Of a DNA stretch of 64,000 bases, positions 44,242 to 53,121 are shown piece by piece. Both the position numbers and the translations under genes were made by a program. The DNA lies in NCBI GenBank assembly GCA_041395665.1, contig JAWLAB010000005.1:62001-126000 (forward strand). The letters are read 5' to 3'. Within the stretch, counting starts at the first letter, position 1, and every line of letters begins with the position of its first letter. A model generated the notes under the pieces. It was given only the letters and a program-made list of their open reading frames with translations. It ran no database searches and was not told where the DNA came from. This DNA is from Pseudomonadales bacterium. GTDB lineage: Bacteria; Pseudomonadota; Gammaproteobacteria; Pseudomonadales; UBA7239.

Positions 44242-45966
44242 TTATTTACGGCGCTGCTTTAATTCATCCACCAAAGTATTCAGCGACAACATTTCGTTAT
44301 CGCTGGCGCGGCGATGACGATACTCCACTTGCCCGTCTTGCAAGCCGCGATCACCCACAACAATGCGGTGTGGAATACCGATCAACTCCACATCAGCAAG
44401 CATCACGCCTAAACGCGCTTTGTCTTCATCCATGTACAGCACATCAAAGCCTGCGGCTTGTAAATCAGCGTAGATTTTTTCACACGCTTCAGCCACCGCT
44501 TCAGATTTGTGTTTATTGATAGGAATCAGAGCCACTTGAAACGGCGCAATTGCATCCGGCCAAATAATGCCGCGCTCATCGTTGTTTTGTTCAATCGCTG
44601 CCGCAACAACACGCGATACACCGATGCCGTAGCACCCCATGATCATCACTTGTTCTTTGCCTTGATCATCCAAATAAGTTGCTTTTAATGCTTCGGAATA
44701 TTTGGTGCCCAGCTGAAAAATATGCCCGACTTCAATGCCGCGTTTAATTACCAAGGAGCCTTTGCCATCAGGACTAGCATCACCGGCGACGACATTGCGA
44801 ATATCTTCCACGCGCACTAGCGGTAAATCACGCTCCCAATTCACACCCGTCAAATGAAAGCCGTCCTCGTTTGCGCCGCACACAAAATCTGCCAGTTGCG
44901 CAGCACTGCGATCCACAATCACGGGAATGGATAAATTCACGGGACCGATGGAGCCAGGCTTGCAACTCAAAGCCGCGACAATTTGCGCCTCGCTCGCCAT
45001 AGTCAGTGGCGCTTTTACGCCCGCTAATTTTTCTGCTTTGATTTCATTTAATTCGTGATCACCGCGCAACACCAACGCAATCAACTGCGCAGGTTTGCCT
45101 TCTTCAGTATCCGCCAACACCACCAGTGTTTTAACAGTTTGCTCAGCTTCCACTTTCAAAAACGCACTGACTTCGGCGATGGAATGCTGATTCGGCGTCG
45201 CCACTTTTTGCAGGCTTTGCGTCGCCGCAGCGCGCTGAGCTGTTGGCGCTAAAGCTTCCGCTTTTTCGATATTGGCGGCGTAGTCACTACCATCACTAAA
45301 AGCAATCGCATCTTCACCGGATGAAGCCAACACATGAAACTCGTGCGAGCTATTGCCGCCGATGGAGCCGGTATCTGCCAACACGGGGCGAAAATCCAAA
45401 CCGAGGCGCGTAAAAATTGCCGTGTAAGTTCCGTGCATCACATCGTAAGTGTCTTGCAAAGATTGCTGCGAGCTGTGAAAGGAATACGCATCCTTCATCA
45501 AAAACTCACGCGCACGCATCAAACCAAAACGCGGACGAATTTCATCGCGGAATTTGGTTTGGATCTGATAAAAATTGGCCGGCAATTGTTTGTAGCTGCT
45601 GATCTCGCCGCGAATCAAATCGGTGATAACTTCTTCGTGTGTAGGCCCTAAGCAAAAAGCGTTGTCATGGCGATCGCGAATGCGCAGCAGCTCCGGCCCG
45701 TACTGCTCCCAGCGCTTCGATTCCTGCCACAACTCCGCAGGTTGCACCACCGGCATCAACACTTCTTGTGCGCCGCTGCGATCCATCTCCTCACGCACAA
45801 TGCGCTCCACTTTGCGCAACACCCGCAAACCCAGCGGCAGCCAGGTGTAAAGACCAGAAGCCAGCTTGCGAATCATGCCTGCGCGCAGCATCAACTGATG
45901 GCTGACGACGGAGGCATCGGCAGGCGTTTCTTTCAAAGTAGGAATCAAATACTGGCTGGTGCGCAT
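44242..45966 (-). CDS. proS: Prolyl-tRNA synthetase
   Basis: ProS charges tRNA-Pro. The 574-residue protein is the bacterial type: class II catalytic core ('QYLIPTLKETPADASVVSHQLMLRAGMIRK', 'FCLGPTHEEVITDL', 'FRDEIRPRFGLMRAREFLMKDAYSFH') interrupted by the INS/YbaK-like editing domain (about residues 225-380). The anticodon-binding domain ('FQVALIPINKHKSEAV') follows. It lies downstream of the HU-like gene, separated by that gene's terminator, so it has its own promoter. Confidence 0.97.
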   Translation of the reverse strand: MRTSQYLIPTLKETPADASVVSHQLMLRAGMIRKLASGLYTWLPLGLRVLRKVERIVREEMDRSGAQEVLMPVVQPAELWQESKRWEQYGPELLRIRDRHDNAFCLGPTHEEVITDLIRGEISSYKQLPANFYQIQTKFRDEIRPRFGLMRAREFLMKDAYSFHSSQQSLQDTYDVMHGTYTAIFTRLGLDFRPVLADTGSIGGNSSHEFHVLASSGEDAIAFSDGSDYAANIEKAEALAPTAQRAAATQSLQKVATPNQHSIAEVSAFLKVEAEQTVKTLVVLADTEEGKPAQLIALVLRGDHELNEIKAEKLAGVKAPLTMASEAQIVAALSCKPGSIGPVNLSIPVIVDRSAAQLADFVCGANEDGFHLTGVNWERDLPLVRVEDIRNVVAGDASPDGKGSLVIKRGIEVGHIFQLGTKYSEALKATYLDDQGKEQVMIMGCYGIGVSRVVAAAIEQNNDERGIIWPDAIAPFQVALIPINKHKSEAVAEACEKIYADLQAAGFDVLYMDEDKARLGVMLADVELIGIPHRIVVGDRGLQDGQVEYRHRRASDNEMLSLNTLVDELKQRRK

Positions 45967-46010
45967 AACAACAATCCGATGGGCAGAGGGCTAAATAGAG
46001 AGACAATAAA

Positions 46011-46041
46011 AAAGCCGAGACAGCTTAGCTATCTCGGCTTT
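46011..46041 (-). terminator. Terminator of the HU-like gene
   Basis: AAAGCCGAGA (46011-46020) pairs with TCTCGGCTTT (46032-46041) around a loop that can pair internally (AGCT/AGCT). On the minus strand it ends in a T-run (TTTTTTAT). It lies 18 bases after the HU-like stop and 45 bases before the proS start. Confidence 0.88.
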
Positions 46042-46058
46042 CTTTTTGAAGAGCAGGC

Positions 46059-46553
46059 TTATTTAGCAGCCATTTCTTTCAGTTTTTTCAGCGGACGCAC
46101 TTTAACGGCAGTGCTGGCTGGCTTGGCTTTGAACATCACTTCTTCGCCAGTGAATGGGTTGACGCCTTTGCGTGCTTTTTTAGCAGGCTTTTTGATGGCA
46201 TTGATTTTCAGGATACCTGGCAATACGAACTCACCTGGGCCTTTTGGCGAAATATGACGCGCAATAATGTCTTCCAGATGCTCCAACACTTTGCCCACTT
46301 CTTTACGAGCTACAGTAGTGAAATCAGCAATTTCTTGCACGATCTGGCTCTTGTTGTAGCGTGACTTCACTGGACCTGCTGGCTTCGCAGCCACTTTCGG
46401 TGCAGCAACTTTCTTCGCTACGGCTTTTTTCGGAGCGGCTTTCTTAGCTACCACTTTTTTCGCGGCTGGTTTAACAGCGGCTTTTTTAGCGGGAGCTTTT
46501 TTTGCGGCTGGCTTAGCAGCGGCTTTCTTTGCAGGGGCTTTTTTAGCGGCCAT
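46059..46553 (-). CDS. HU-family DNA-binding protein with a Lys/Ala-rich histone-H1-like N-terminal tail
   Basis: This is a 164-residue basic protein. Residues 1-63 are almost only Lys, Ala, Pro and Val in repeats of the 'KKAPAKKAA' type, like eukaryotic histone H1 tails and AlgP/Hc1 proteins. Residues 64-164 form an HU/IHF-like domain ('SRYNKSQIVQEIADFTTVARKEVGKVLEHLEDIIARH', 'GPGEFVLPGILKINAIKKPAKKARKGVNPFTGEEV'). HU proteins bend and compact DNA; the tail should add non-specific DNA binding. It has its own terminator, and the 5' region is shared divergently with aspS. The gene is not the ordinary 90-residue hupB. Confidence 0.9.
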   Translation of the reverse strand: MAAKKAPAKKAAAKPAAKKAPAKKAAVKPAAKKVVAKKAAPKKAVAKKVAAPKVAAKPAGPVKSRYNKSQIVQEIADFTTVARKEVGKVLEHLEDIIARHISPKGPGEFVLPGILKINAIKKPAKKARKGVNPFTGEEVMFKAKPASTAVKVRPLKKLKEMAAK

Positions 46554-46927
46554 GTTCAGTTCCTCTCAACTTTCGTTGATGAATGGTTGGATGTTGTTTC
46601 ACTCTTTTGATTTTTTATACTTCTCACTGCTCTTATCGAAAACACCTTAAAAACAGCAGCGGTATTCGCGATGGCTCGTATATATATAAGATTACCCATA
46701 GCCTAGCAAGATTTTTTATCCGTATTCCTCAAAAAACCCTGTAAATATCGACCTAAACGAGCATCTCCATAGCAAACAGCCTGTTTTGCAGTCTTTTTTC
46801 ACCCTCTTATTGATAGTCCCGCCAGTAGATTTACTTGAACGCAATCTTAGGCTGTGCGCTTTCTCAGGTATAATTTTCGGCCTTGTCTATTGTTAACTTC
46901 AGGCACCACCACCGGAGATTTTGCACC
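46554..46927. promoter_or_regulatory. Divergent intergenic region between the HU-like gene and aspS
   Basis: These 374 bases hold no gene that I can support. For aspS there is a perfect -10, TATAAT (46869-46874), placing the start site near 46881 and leaving a leader of about 47 bases; no good -35 is seen. For the HU-like gene the minus strand has TATAAA (46619-46614), and an alternating TA run (46679-46688) may ease melting. A GGAG ribosome site lies at about 46914 before aspS. Confidence 0.5.
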
Positions 46928-48721
46928 ATGCGTAGCCACTACTGCGGCGACATCAATAAAGCTCATGTCGATCAAACCATTACGCTGTGCGGCTGGGCAG
47001 ATCGCCGCCGCGATCACGGCGGTGTAATTTTTGTCGATTTACGCGACCGCGCCGGCATTGTGCAAATTGTGTTTGATCCCGATGCGGGCGAATACTTTCA
47101 ACTGGCCGACCGCGTGCGCGGCGAGTTTGTGTTGAAAGTCACTGGCAAAGTGCGCGAACGATCAGCTGGCACTGTGAATCCCAATATGCCCACCGGTGAG
47201 ATTGAGGTGTACGCCACTGCACTGGAAATTTTGAACAGCGCCGAAACGCCGCCCTTCCAACTCGATAGCTATACGCAAGTCGGCGAAGATGTGCGTTTAC
47301 ATTATCGCTATTTGGATTTACGCCGCCCCGAGATGGCACGCAACTTACAGTTCCGCGCACAAGTCACTTCTATCGTGCGTCAAAGCTTGGAAAAACAGGG
47401 CTTTCTCGACATCGAAACTCCGATCCTCACCCGCGCCACACCGGAAGGCGCGCGCGACTATCTCGTACCTAGCCGCACACACGAAGGCAAATTCTTCGCG
47501 CTGCCGCAATCGCCACAGTTGTTCAAGCAGTTGTTGATGGTGGCGGGCATGGATCGCTATTACCAAATCGCCAAATGTTTCCGCGATGAAGATTTGCGCG
47601 CAGATCGCCAACCTGAATTCACGCAAATTGATATCGAAGCTTCGTTCGTTGATGAAAAAGACATCATGCACATCGCGGAAACCATGATTCGCGATTTGTT
47701 CCGCGAAGTGCTGTTGGTGGAGCTGGGCGACTTCCCTTCCATGCCTTACAGCGTAGCGATGAACAAGTACGGCAGCGACAAACCGGATATGCGTATCCCG
47801 CTGGAAATTGTCGATGTCGCGGATTTGATGAAAGATGTCGGCTTCAAAGTTTTCTCTGGCCCTGCCAATGATGCGGGCAGTCGCGTTGCCGCATTAAAAG
47901 TGCCGGGTGGCGGCGAAAAATTGTCGCGTAAACAAATTGATGAATACGGCAATTTTGTTGGTATTTACGGCGCCAAAGGTTTGGCGTGGATTAAAGTCAA
48001 CGACATCAACAACATTCACAACGGCGAAGGCAGCGGTTTGCAATCGCCTATCGTCAAAAATCTTTCCAATGAAGCATTGCAAGGTTTAATCACTCGCCTC
48101 GATGCAAAAAATGGCGATGTGATTTTCTTCGGTGCAGACAAAACTAAAATTGTGTGCGATGCACTCGGCGCACTGCGCTGCAAACTCGGCGCGGATTTGG
48201 ATTTGTACACCTGCCAGTGGGCGCCTCTGTGGGTGGTGGATTTCCCGATGTTCGAAGAAGACGACAACCGTCTCGCCGCGCTGCATCATCCGTTCACACA
48301 GCCTTCATGCAGCACAGCAGAGTTGGTAGCAAAACCTGCTACTGCGTTGTCGCGCGCTTACGACATGGTGTTGAACGGCACAGAATTGGGCGGCGGCTCG
48401 ATTCGTATTCACGATCAAGACATGCAGCAAGCGGTGTTCCGCACACTGGGCATTGGCGAAGAAGAACAGCGCCAAAAATTTGGCTTCTTGCTCGACGCAT
48501 TGAAATACGGCTGTCCTCCACACGGCGGTTTGGCTTTCGGTCTCGACCGTTTGATTATGTTGATGCTCGGCGCACAATCGATTCGAGAAGTGATTGCTTT
48601 CCCGAAAACACAAACAGCGGCTTGCGTGATGACCGATGCACCAGGTGCAGTTGAAAAACAACAGCTGCGTGAATTGCATATTCGTCTGCACAAAAAACCC
48701 AAAACAGACGGCGCGGCCTAA
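46928..48721 (+). CDS. aspS: Aspartyl-tRNA synthetase
   Basis: AspS charges tRNA-Asp. The 597-residue protein has the N-terminal OB-fold anticodon domain ('TITLCGWADRRRDHGGVIFVDLRDRAGIVQIVFDP') and class II motifs ('PILTRATPEGARDYLVPSR', 'QIAKCFRDEDLRADRQPEFTQIDIE'). The bacterial GAD insertion (about 290-410) and the closing 'HGGLAFGLDRLIMLM' also fit. I choose ATG 46928 ('MRSHYCGDINKAHVDQ') with GGAG upstream, rather than an earlier in-frame start. It is followed 11 bases later by ruvC. Confidence 0.97.
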   Translation: MRSHYCGDINKAHVDQTITLCGWADRRRDHGGVIFVDLRDRAGIVQIVFDPDAGEYFQLADRVRGEFVLKVTGKVRERSAGTVNPNMPTGEIEVYATALEILNSAETPPFQLDSYTQVGEDVRLHYRYLDLRRPEMARNLQFRAQVTSIVRQSLEKQGFLDIETPILTRATPEGARDYLVPSRTHEGKFFALPQSPQLFKQLLMVAGMDRYYQIAKCFRDEDLRADRQPEFTQIDIEASFVDEKDIMHIAETMIRDLFREVLLVELGDFPSMPYSVAMNKYGSDKPDMRIPLEIVDVADLMKDVGFKVFSGPANDAGSRVAALKVPGGGEKLSRKQIDEYGNFVGIYGAKGLAWIKVNDINNIHNGEGSGLQSPIVKNLSNEALQGLITRLDAKNGDVIFFGADKTKIVCDALGALRCKLGADLDLYTCQWAPLWVVDFPMFEEDDNRLAALHHPFTQPSCSTAELVAKPATALSRAYDMVLNGTELGGGSIRIHDQDMQQAVFRTLGIGEEEQRQKFGFLLDALKYGCPPHGGLAFGLDRLIMLMLGAQSIREVIAFPKTQTAACVMTDAPGAVEKQQLRELHIRLHKKPKTDGAA

Positions 48722-48732
48722 TACATAGCTGC

Positions 48733-49248
48733 ATGACTATCATCCTCGGTATTGATCCCGGTTCACGCAAAACAGGCTTCGGGATCATTCGCCTTGATGG
48801 CTCGCGCAACACTTACATCGGCAGCGGCGTGATTCGTATTCCTGGTACCGCACTACCCGAAAGACTCAAAACTATTTTTGAATCGCTCAACAAAATCATT
48901 GCGCACTATCAACCGCAAGAAGTGGCGATAGAAAATGTTTTCATGGCGAAAAGTGCAGGCTCCGCGCTGAAATTGGGGCAAGCACGCGGCGCAGCCATCG
49001 TTGCAGCCGTCAGTCATCATTTACCCGTATCCGAATACGAAGCGCGCAAAGTAAAACAATCGGTTGTTGGCACGGGCGCGGCGACAAAACTGCAAGTACA
49101 GCACATGGTTAAAGCACTGCTCGCGCTGCCCGGTGATCCACAAGAAGACGCGGCAGATGCCTTAGCGGTTGCGCTGTGTCACGCGCACACACAGAAAACA
49201 TTGATCAGCGCAGACGCGAGTAAATTTCGTCGCGGCCGTATGCGCTAA
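48733..49248 (+). CDS. ruvC: Crossover junction endodeoxyribonuclease RuvC
   Basis: RuvC resolves Holliday junctions by symmetrical cleavage. The 171-residue protein has the four acidic positions of the family: Asp8 in 'ILGIDPGSRKTGFGII', Glu in 'EVAIENVFMAKSAGSALKLGQARGA', and the late pair in 'PQEDAADALAVALCHAH'. It lies between aspS (11 bases) and ruvA (15 bases) and is probably co-transcribed with both. I see no LexA box upstream of aspS or ruvC. Confidence 0.97.
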   Translation: MTIILGIDPGSRKTGFGIIRLDGSRNTYIGSGVIRIPGTALPERLKTIFESLNKIIAHYQPQEVAIENVFMAKSAGSALKLGQARGAAIVAAVSHHLPVSEYEARKVKQSVVGTGAATKLQVQHMVKALLALPGDPQEDAADALAVALCHAHTQKTLISADASKFRRGRMR

Positions 49249-49263
49249 AAAAAGAGAGTATTT

Positions 49264-49896
49264 ATGATTGGTTCTCTGCGCGGCACACTTATCGAAAAAC
49301 ATCCACCTCTGTTGTTAGTGGATGTGCAAGGTGTGGGCTATGAAGTGCACGCGCCGATGACTTCGTTTTATCAACTGCCGGCACTCGGCAGCGAAGTGTT
49401 GCTGCACACGCATTTCGTGGTGCGTGAAGATGCGCAACTACTGTATGGTTTTATCGACAAACCCACGCGCGAATTATTTCGCGAGCTGATACGCATCAAC
49501 GGGCTCGGCCCGAAAATGGCACTCGCGATTTTGTCGGCGCTGGATTTGCAGGAACTGGTGATCTGCGTGCAGCGCAATCATCTGGACACGCTGGTCAAAG
49601 TACCGGGGATTGGCCGCAAAACTGCAGAGCGCTTGTTGGTGGAATTGCGCGATCGCGTTAAACATTGGCACAGTGAAGAAACGGACGATTTGCCGCTCAC
49701 TGAGACGCGTGCCGCAGCAAAAGCACAGCACAACGATGCCGCTTCTTATAAGCAAGATGCCGAAGACGCACTGTTGGCACTGGGTTATAAAGCGCCAGAG
49801 GCAGAAAAGATGATCAAAGCTGTGCTGAAAGAGCACAGTGTTCACAGCAGCGAGGAGCTGATTCGCTTGGCGCTGAAAGGCATGCTCGCTCGCTGA
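49264..49896 (+). CDS. ruvA: Holliday junction DNA-binding protein RuvA
   Basis: RuvA forms the tetramer that holds the Holliday junction and loads the RuvB motor. The 210-residue protein has the OB-fold domain I ('MIGSLRGTLIEKHPPLLLVDVQGVGYEV'), tandem helix-hairpin-helix domain II ('RINGLGPKMALAILSAL', 'KVPGIGRKTAERLLVELRD') and the RuvB-binding domain III ('DAEDALLALGYKAPEAEKMIKAV'). The usual next gene, ruvB, is absent. A DUF4124 gene with its own terminator follows, so RuvB must be encoded elsewhere. Confidence 0.97.
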   Translation: MIGSLRGTLIEKHPPLLLVDVQGVGYEVHAPMTSFYQLPALGSEVLLHTHFVVREDAQLLYGFIDKPTRELFRELIRINGLGPKMALAILSALDLQELVICVQRNHLDTLVKVPGIGRKTAERLLVELRDRVKHWHSEETDDLPLTETRAAAKAQHNDAASYKQDAEDALLALGYKAPEAEKMIKAVLKEHSVHSSEELIRLALKGMLAR

Positions 49897-49977
49897 GTTG
49901 CCTGCTTTAACTTTCTTTGCTTGCAGCGTATTATCCGTGCAAATCAATGCCTTACCCTTACAGGAGTCAGATCTGAC

Positions 49978-50424
49978 ATGAAACGCTCTCTCATCATTGC
50001 CGGTATCGCCGCAGCCCTCGTGGCCAGCTCTGCATTCGCCAAAGACTATTACAAGTGGACAGACGACAACGGCATCACCCAGTACGCAGAACAACCACCT
50101 GTCGGTGTGAAGGCAGAAAAAGTTACCACACACGGTGGCAGCAGCACGGTTTATGACCCCAACGCTGAATACGCCAAATCAGAAGAAGGCAAGAAAGAAC
50201 AAGCGCATAAAAAAGAGCTAGAAAATCAAGCGCAAGATTTGGAAAAACAAGAACAAGAAAAATGTGACAAAGTAGAAGCGCAAGTAAAAACCATGAAGGA
50301 GCGTGGACGCGTTCGCATGGTAGATAAAGACGGCAAAGAACGCGTACTCACACCAGAAGAGCAAGCAGCAAAAATCATGGAATTGGAAAAATATCTCAAG
50401 GAAACTTGTGAGAAGAAGAAATAA
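49978..50424 (+). CDS. DUF4124-domain periplasmic protein
   Basis: This 148-residue protein has a signal peptide ending near 'SSAFA' (about residue 21). The DUF4124 signature 'KDYYKWTDDNGITQYAEQPP' follows. A Lys/Glu-rich helical, coiled-coil-like middle ('EEGKKEQAHKKELENQAQDL') and a Cys-containing C-terminus ('KEKCDKVEAQ' type, ending 'KETCEKKK') complete it. The two late cysteines could form a disulfide. I choose ATG 49978 because AGGAG lies upstream and the signal peptide begins there. DUF4124 proteins are common in gammaproteobacteria and have no established function. It is the last gene before a strong terminator. Confidence 0.8.
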   Translation: MKRSLIIAGIAAALVASSAFAKDYYKWTDDNGITQYAEQPPVGVKAEKVTTHGGSSTVYDPNAEYAKSEEGKKEQAHKKELENQAQDLEKQEQEKCDKVEAQVKTMKERGRVRMVDKDGKERVLTPEEQAAKIMELEKYLKETCEKKK

Positions 50425-50445
50425 TTTTTAACCACCACTCAGATT

Positions 50446-50475
50446 AAAACACCCCAGCTAGCTGGGGTGTTTTTG
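50446..50475. terminator. Strong rho-independent terminator after the DUF4124 gene
   Basis: AAAACACCCCAGCT (50446-50459) and AGCTGGGGTGTTTT (50460-50473) form a 14-base perfect inverted repeat ending in a T-run. The symmetrical A/T flanks mean it could work in both directions. Confidence 0.9.
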
Positions 50476-50554
50476 TTTAGGAAGCCTAATAATTTCTCTT
50501 TCAGAGTAAAACAAGATTACCTCTCATCACCACAAAAGAATAGGCGTTCATCAC

Positions 50555-51322
50555 ATGAAAAAAATCTTGCATTACTCGCTCTTTTTAACTGCAGCTCTTA
50601 GCTTATTGTTCAACGCCTCACTCGCTATTGCCGATAAAATTTCCGTCGCCGTTGCGGCAAACTTCTCTGAACCTATGCAAAAAATCGCAGTAGAGTTTGA
50701 ACAAAAAACTGGGCACAAAATATTGTTATCACCCGGATCAACAGGGAAGCTGTACGCGCAAATTAAAAATGGGGCACCGTTTGAGATTTTTCTCAGTGCT
50801 GACGACACAACACCGAGCAAGCTAGAGAAAGAAGGTTATGCCATCGCAGGTAGCCAATTTACTTATGCTACAGGAAAATTGGTACTGTGGTCTGCAAAAA
50901 CCAATTTCGTGGATAACAAAGGCGAAGTGCTGAAGAATGGGCAATTTGCACACCTTGCTATCGCCAACCCAACGACAGCGCCTTATGGCGCAGCCGCTAT
51001 CGAAACACTGAAAAAAATAAATCTACTGACTGCAATACAACCAAAGTTTGTGCAAGGCGAAAACATTACGCAGACCTTTCAGTTTGTGAGCAGTGGCAAC
51101 GCAGAGCTGGGTTTTGTCGCGTTATCCCAAGTGTATAAAAATGGGAAAATTACCAGCGGCTCTGCGTGGATTGTGCCTGCATCACTGCACGCGCCTTTGA
51201 AACAGGATGCAGTGCTACTCAAACCCAGCCAACAAAAACCCGCAGCACAGCAGTTGTTTGATTACTTGAAAAACGACGACGCAGCCAAGCAAATTATTCA
51301 TAGCTACGGCTACGAAATCTAA
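50555..51322 (+). CDS. modA: Molybdate-binding periplasmic protein ModA
   Basis: ModA captures molybdate or tungstate for the ModBC importer. The 255-residue protein has a signal peptide ending near 'ASLAIA'. The mature start 'DKISVAVAANFSEPMQKIAVEFEQKTGHK' and the oxyanion-binding regions 'SPGSTGKLYAQIKNGAPFEIFLSAD' and 'NPTTAPYGAAAIETL' are typical. It is the first gene of modABC, 9 bases before modB. I see no convincing ModE site in the 80 bases upstream. Confidence 0.95.
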   Translation: MKKILHYSLFLTAALSLLFNASLAIADKISVAVAANFSEPMQKIAVEFEQKTGHKILLSPGSTGKLYAQIKNGAPFEIFLSADDTTPSKLEKEGYAIAGSQFTYATGKLVLWSAKTNFVDNKGEVLKNGQFAHLAIANPTTAPYGAAAIETLKKINLLTAIQPKFVQGENITQTFQFVSSGNAELGFVALSQVYKNGKITSGSAWIVPASLHAPLKQDAVLLKPSQQKPAAQQLFDYLKNDDAAKQIIHSYGYEI

Positions 51323-51331
51323 ACAAAAAGC

Positions 51332-52015
51332 ATGAATGATTTCAGTGCAAATGACATAGCAGCTATTTGGCTGACGCTGAAATTAGCTGCCGTAGTGACG
51401 CTACTGTTACTGCTGCTCTGCACACCGTTGGCATGGTGGTTGGCGCGCACAAAATCGCGTATCGCTGCTGTAATCGGCACGATTGTCGCGATGCCCTTGG
51501 TGTTGCCACCAACGGTGATCGGTTTTTATTTATTGCTGTTGATGGGGCCGAACGGTGCCGTCGGTCAGCTCACACAAGCACTTGGTATTGGGCTGTTGCC
51601 TTTTACTTTCAGCGGCTTGGTGATGGCATCACTGATTTATTCTTTGCCGTTTGTTGTGCAACCGCTGCAAAACGCTTTTGAATCTGTGGGCGAGCCCCTG
51701 TTAGAAACCGCAGCCACGCTGCGCGCAAATACTTTTGATACTTTTCGCAGCGTTGTGCTGCCGCTTTCCGTTTCCGGCTATATCACCGCTGCTACGCTAG
51801 GCTTTGCACACACCGTGGGTGAATTTGGTGTGGTATTGATGTTGGGCGGTAATATTCCGAAAGAAACACAAGTGTTGTCTGTGCAGGTTTACAACCATGT
51901 TGAAGCCATGCAGTACAGCAATGCGCATTGGTTATCGGCGGGTATGTTGCTGTTCTGTTTCATCGTGCTCTTGTTGCTGCAAGGTGTGCGCAAAGCAGGA
52001 TGGTTGCGTGTCTAA
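51332..52015 (+). CDS. modB: Molybdate ABC transporter permease ModB
   Basis: ModB is the inner-membrane permease of the molybdate importer. The 227-residue protein has about five membrane helices and the EAA loop that contacts ModC ('EPLLETAATLRANTFDTFRSVVLP'). Late 'GFAHTVGEFGVVLMLGGNIP' is a ModB signature. Its stop overlaps the modC GTG start by eight bases, so they are coupled. Confidence 0.95.
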   Translation: MNDFSANDIAAIWLTLKLAAVVTLLLLLLCTPLAWWLARTKSRIAAVIGTIVAMPLVLPPTVIGFYLLLLMGPNGAVGQLTQALGIGLLPFTFSGLVMASLIYSLPFVVQPLQNAFESVGEPLLETAATLRANTFDTFRSVVLPLSVSGYITAATLGFAHTVGEFGVVLMLGGNIPKETQVLSVQVYNHVEAMQYSNAHWLSAGMLLFCFIVLLLLQGVRKAGWLRV

Positions 52016-53087
52016 ATCACCATCACTGCATATTCATTTACAACAACAGTACGGCAATTTTTCGCTGCACTGCGATATTGATTTACCCATGCAAGGTGTG
52101 ACAGTTATTTTCGGTCGCTCCGGCTGCGGAAAAACCACACTACTGCGCTGTATTGCAGGGCTGACACAAGCGCACGGCACACTACAATTTGACGAAAAAA
52201 TTTGGCAAAACGCTACGCAGTTTGTGCCGACACACCGCCGCCCACTCGCCTATGTGTTTCAAGAACCGCGTTTGTTTCCGCACTTGGATGTGCGCGGCAA
52301 TTTGCAGTTTGCTTTGAAGCGTGTACCGCTCAATCAACGCCGCATCCAGTTTGATGACGCTGTAGCTTGGTTATCGCTAGAAAACTTGCTGGCGCACAAA
52401 CCCGCACAGCTTTCCGGTGGTCAGCAACAACGCGTTGCCATTGCGCGCGCGCTGCTCGCCAGCCCGCAGTTGTTGTTGATGGATGAACCGCTCGCCAGTC
52501 TCGATATCGATAGTAAAACCGAAATCCTGCCCTACCTCGAACGGCTGCACACGCAACTCGACATCCCCATCCTGTATGTCACACACGCGCTGGACGAAGT
52601 GGCGCGGCTGGCTGATCGCGTTTTATTGCTGGATAACGGACGCGTGCAAGCAATGGGCGCGCTCAATGATTTACTGACGCAACCGCAGTTGCCACTCTCG
52701 CATTTTGACGAAGCCTCTGCCGTGCTGGATGCCACCATCACCGCGCACGACACGCACTATCACCTGAGCCAAGTGGCAATTAACGGCGGCTCGCTCACGG
52801 TAGCGTTGTCGCCGCTGCCCATCGGCAGTCACACGCGGGTGCGCATACTGGCGCGCGATGTCAGTATCGCCCTACAACCGCCTTCACAGAGCAGCATCCA
52901 AAACAGCTTGGCGGTGCAGATTGTCGATATCAGCTCCGATCGCGATCCTGCACGCGTATTGGTGAGATTGGCGCTGGGCGACACACACTTACTGGCACGC
53001 ATCACGCGCCGCGCCGCCGATCAACTCGCGCTGCAAACGCAACAAACGGTGTACGCGCAGATCAAAGCCGTTGCGTTAATGCGGTAA
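52008..53087 (+). CDS. modC: Molybdate ABC transporter ATPase ModC
   Basis: ModC powers molybdate import. The 359-residue protein from GTG 52008 has Walker A 'FGRSGCGKTT', Q-loop region 'YVFQEPRLFPHLDV', signature 'LSGGQQQRVAIARALL', Walker B 'LLLMDEPLASLDI' and the switch His in 'ILYVTHALDEVARL'. The C-terminal MOP/TOBE domain ('RVRILARDVSIALQPP') binds molybdate and can regulate transport. The GTG is chosen because it overlaps the modB stop; a longer frame starting inside modB has no support. Confidence 0.95.
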   Translation: MSKSPSLHIHLQQQYGNFSLHCDIDLPMQGVTVIFGRSGCGKTTLLRCIAGLTQAHGTLQFDEKIWQNATQFVPTHRRPLAYVFQEPRLFPHLDVRGNLQFALKRVPLNQRRIQFDDAVAWLSLENLLAHKPAQLSGGQQQRVAIARALLASPQLLLMDEPLASLDIDSKTEILPYLERLHTQLDIPILYVTHALDEVARLADRVLLLDNGRVQAMGALNDLLTQPQLPLSHFDEASAVLDATITAHDTHYHLSQVAINGGSLTVALSPLPIGSHTRVRILARDVSIALQPPSQSSIQNSLAVQIVDISSDRDPARVLVRLALGDTHLLARITRRAADQLALQTQQTVYAQIKAVALMR

Positions 53088-53121
53088 TATTCGCTGGAAT
53101 ATCAATCCGTTGGAGAAACAC

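Noticed and set aside
45966..46058. Small gene between proS and the HU-like gene
   Set aside because: The space is filled by the HU terminator and the proS leader; no frame with a start and ribosome site is present.
46380..46553. Repeated AAGCCGCTTTT-like blocks upstream of proS
   Set aside because: They are the codons of the Lys/Ala/Pro tail of the HU-like protein, not a separate DNA repeat element.
50476..50554. ModE site or molybdenum-cofactor riboswitch before modA
   Set aside because: The 80 bases are A/T-rich and show neither the ModE inverted repeat nor room for a riboswitch fold.
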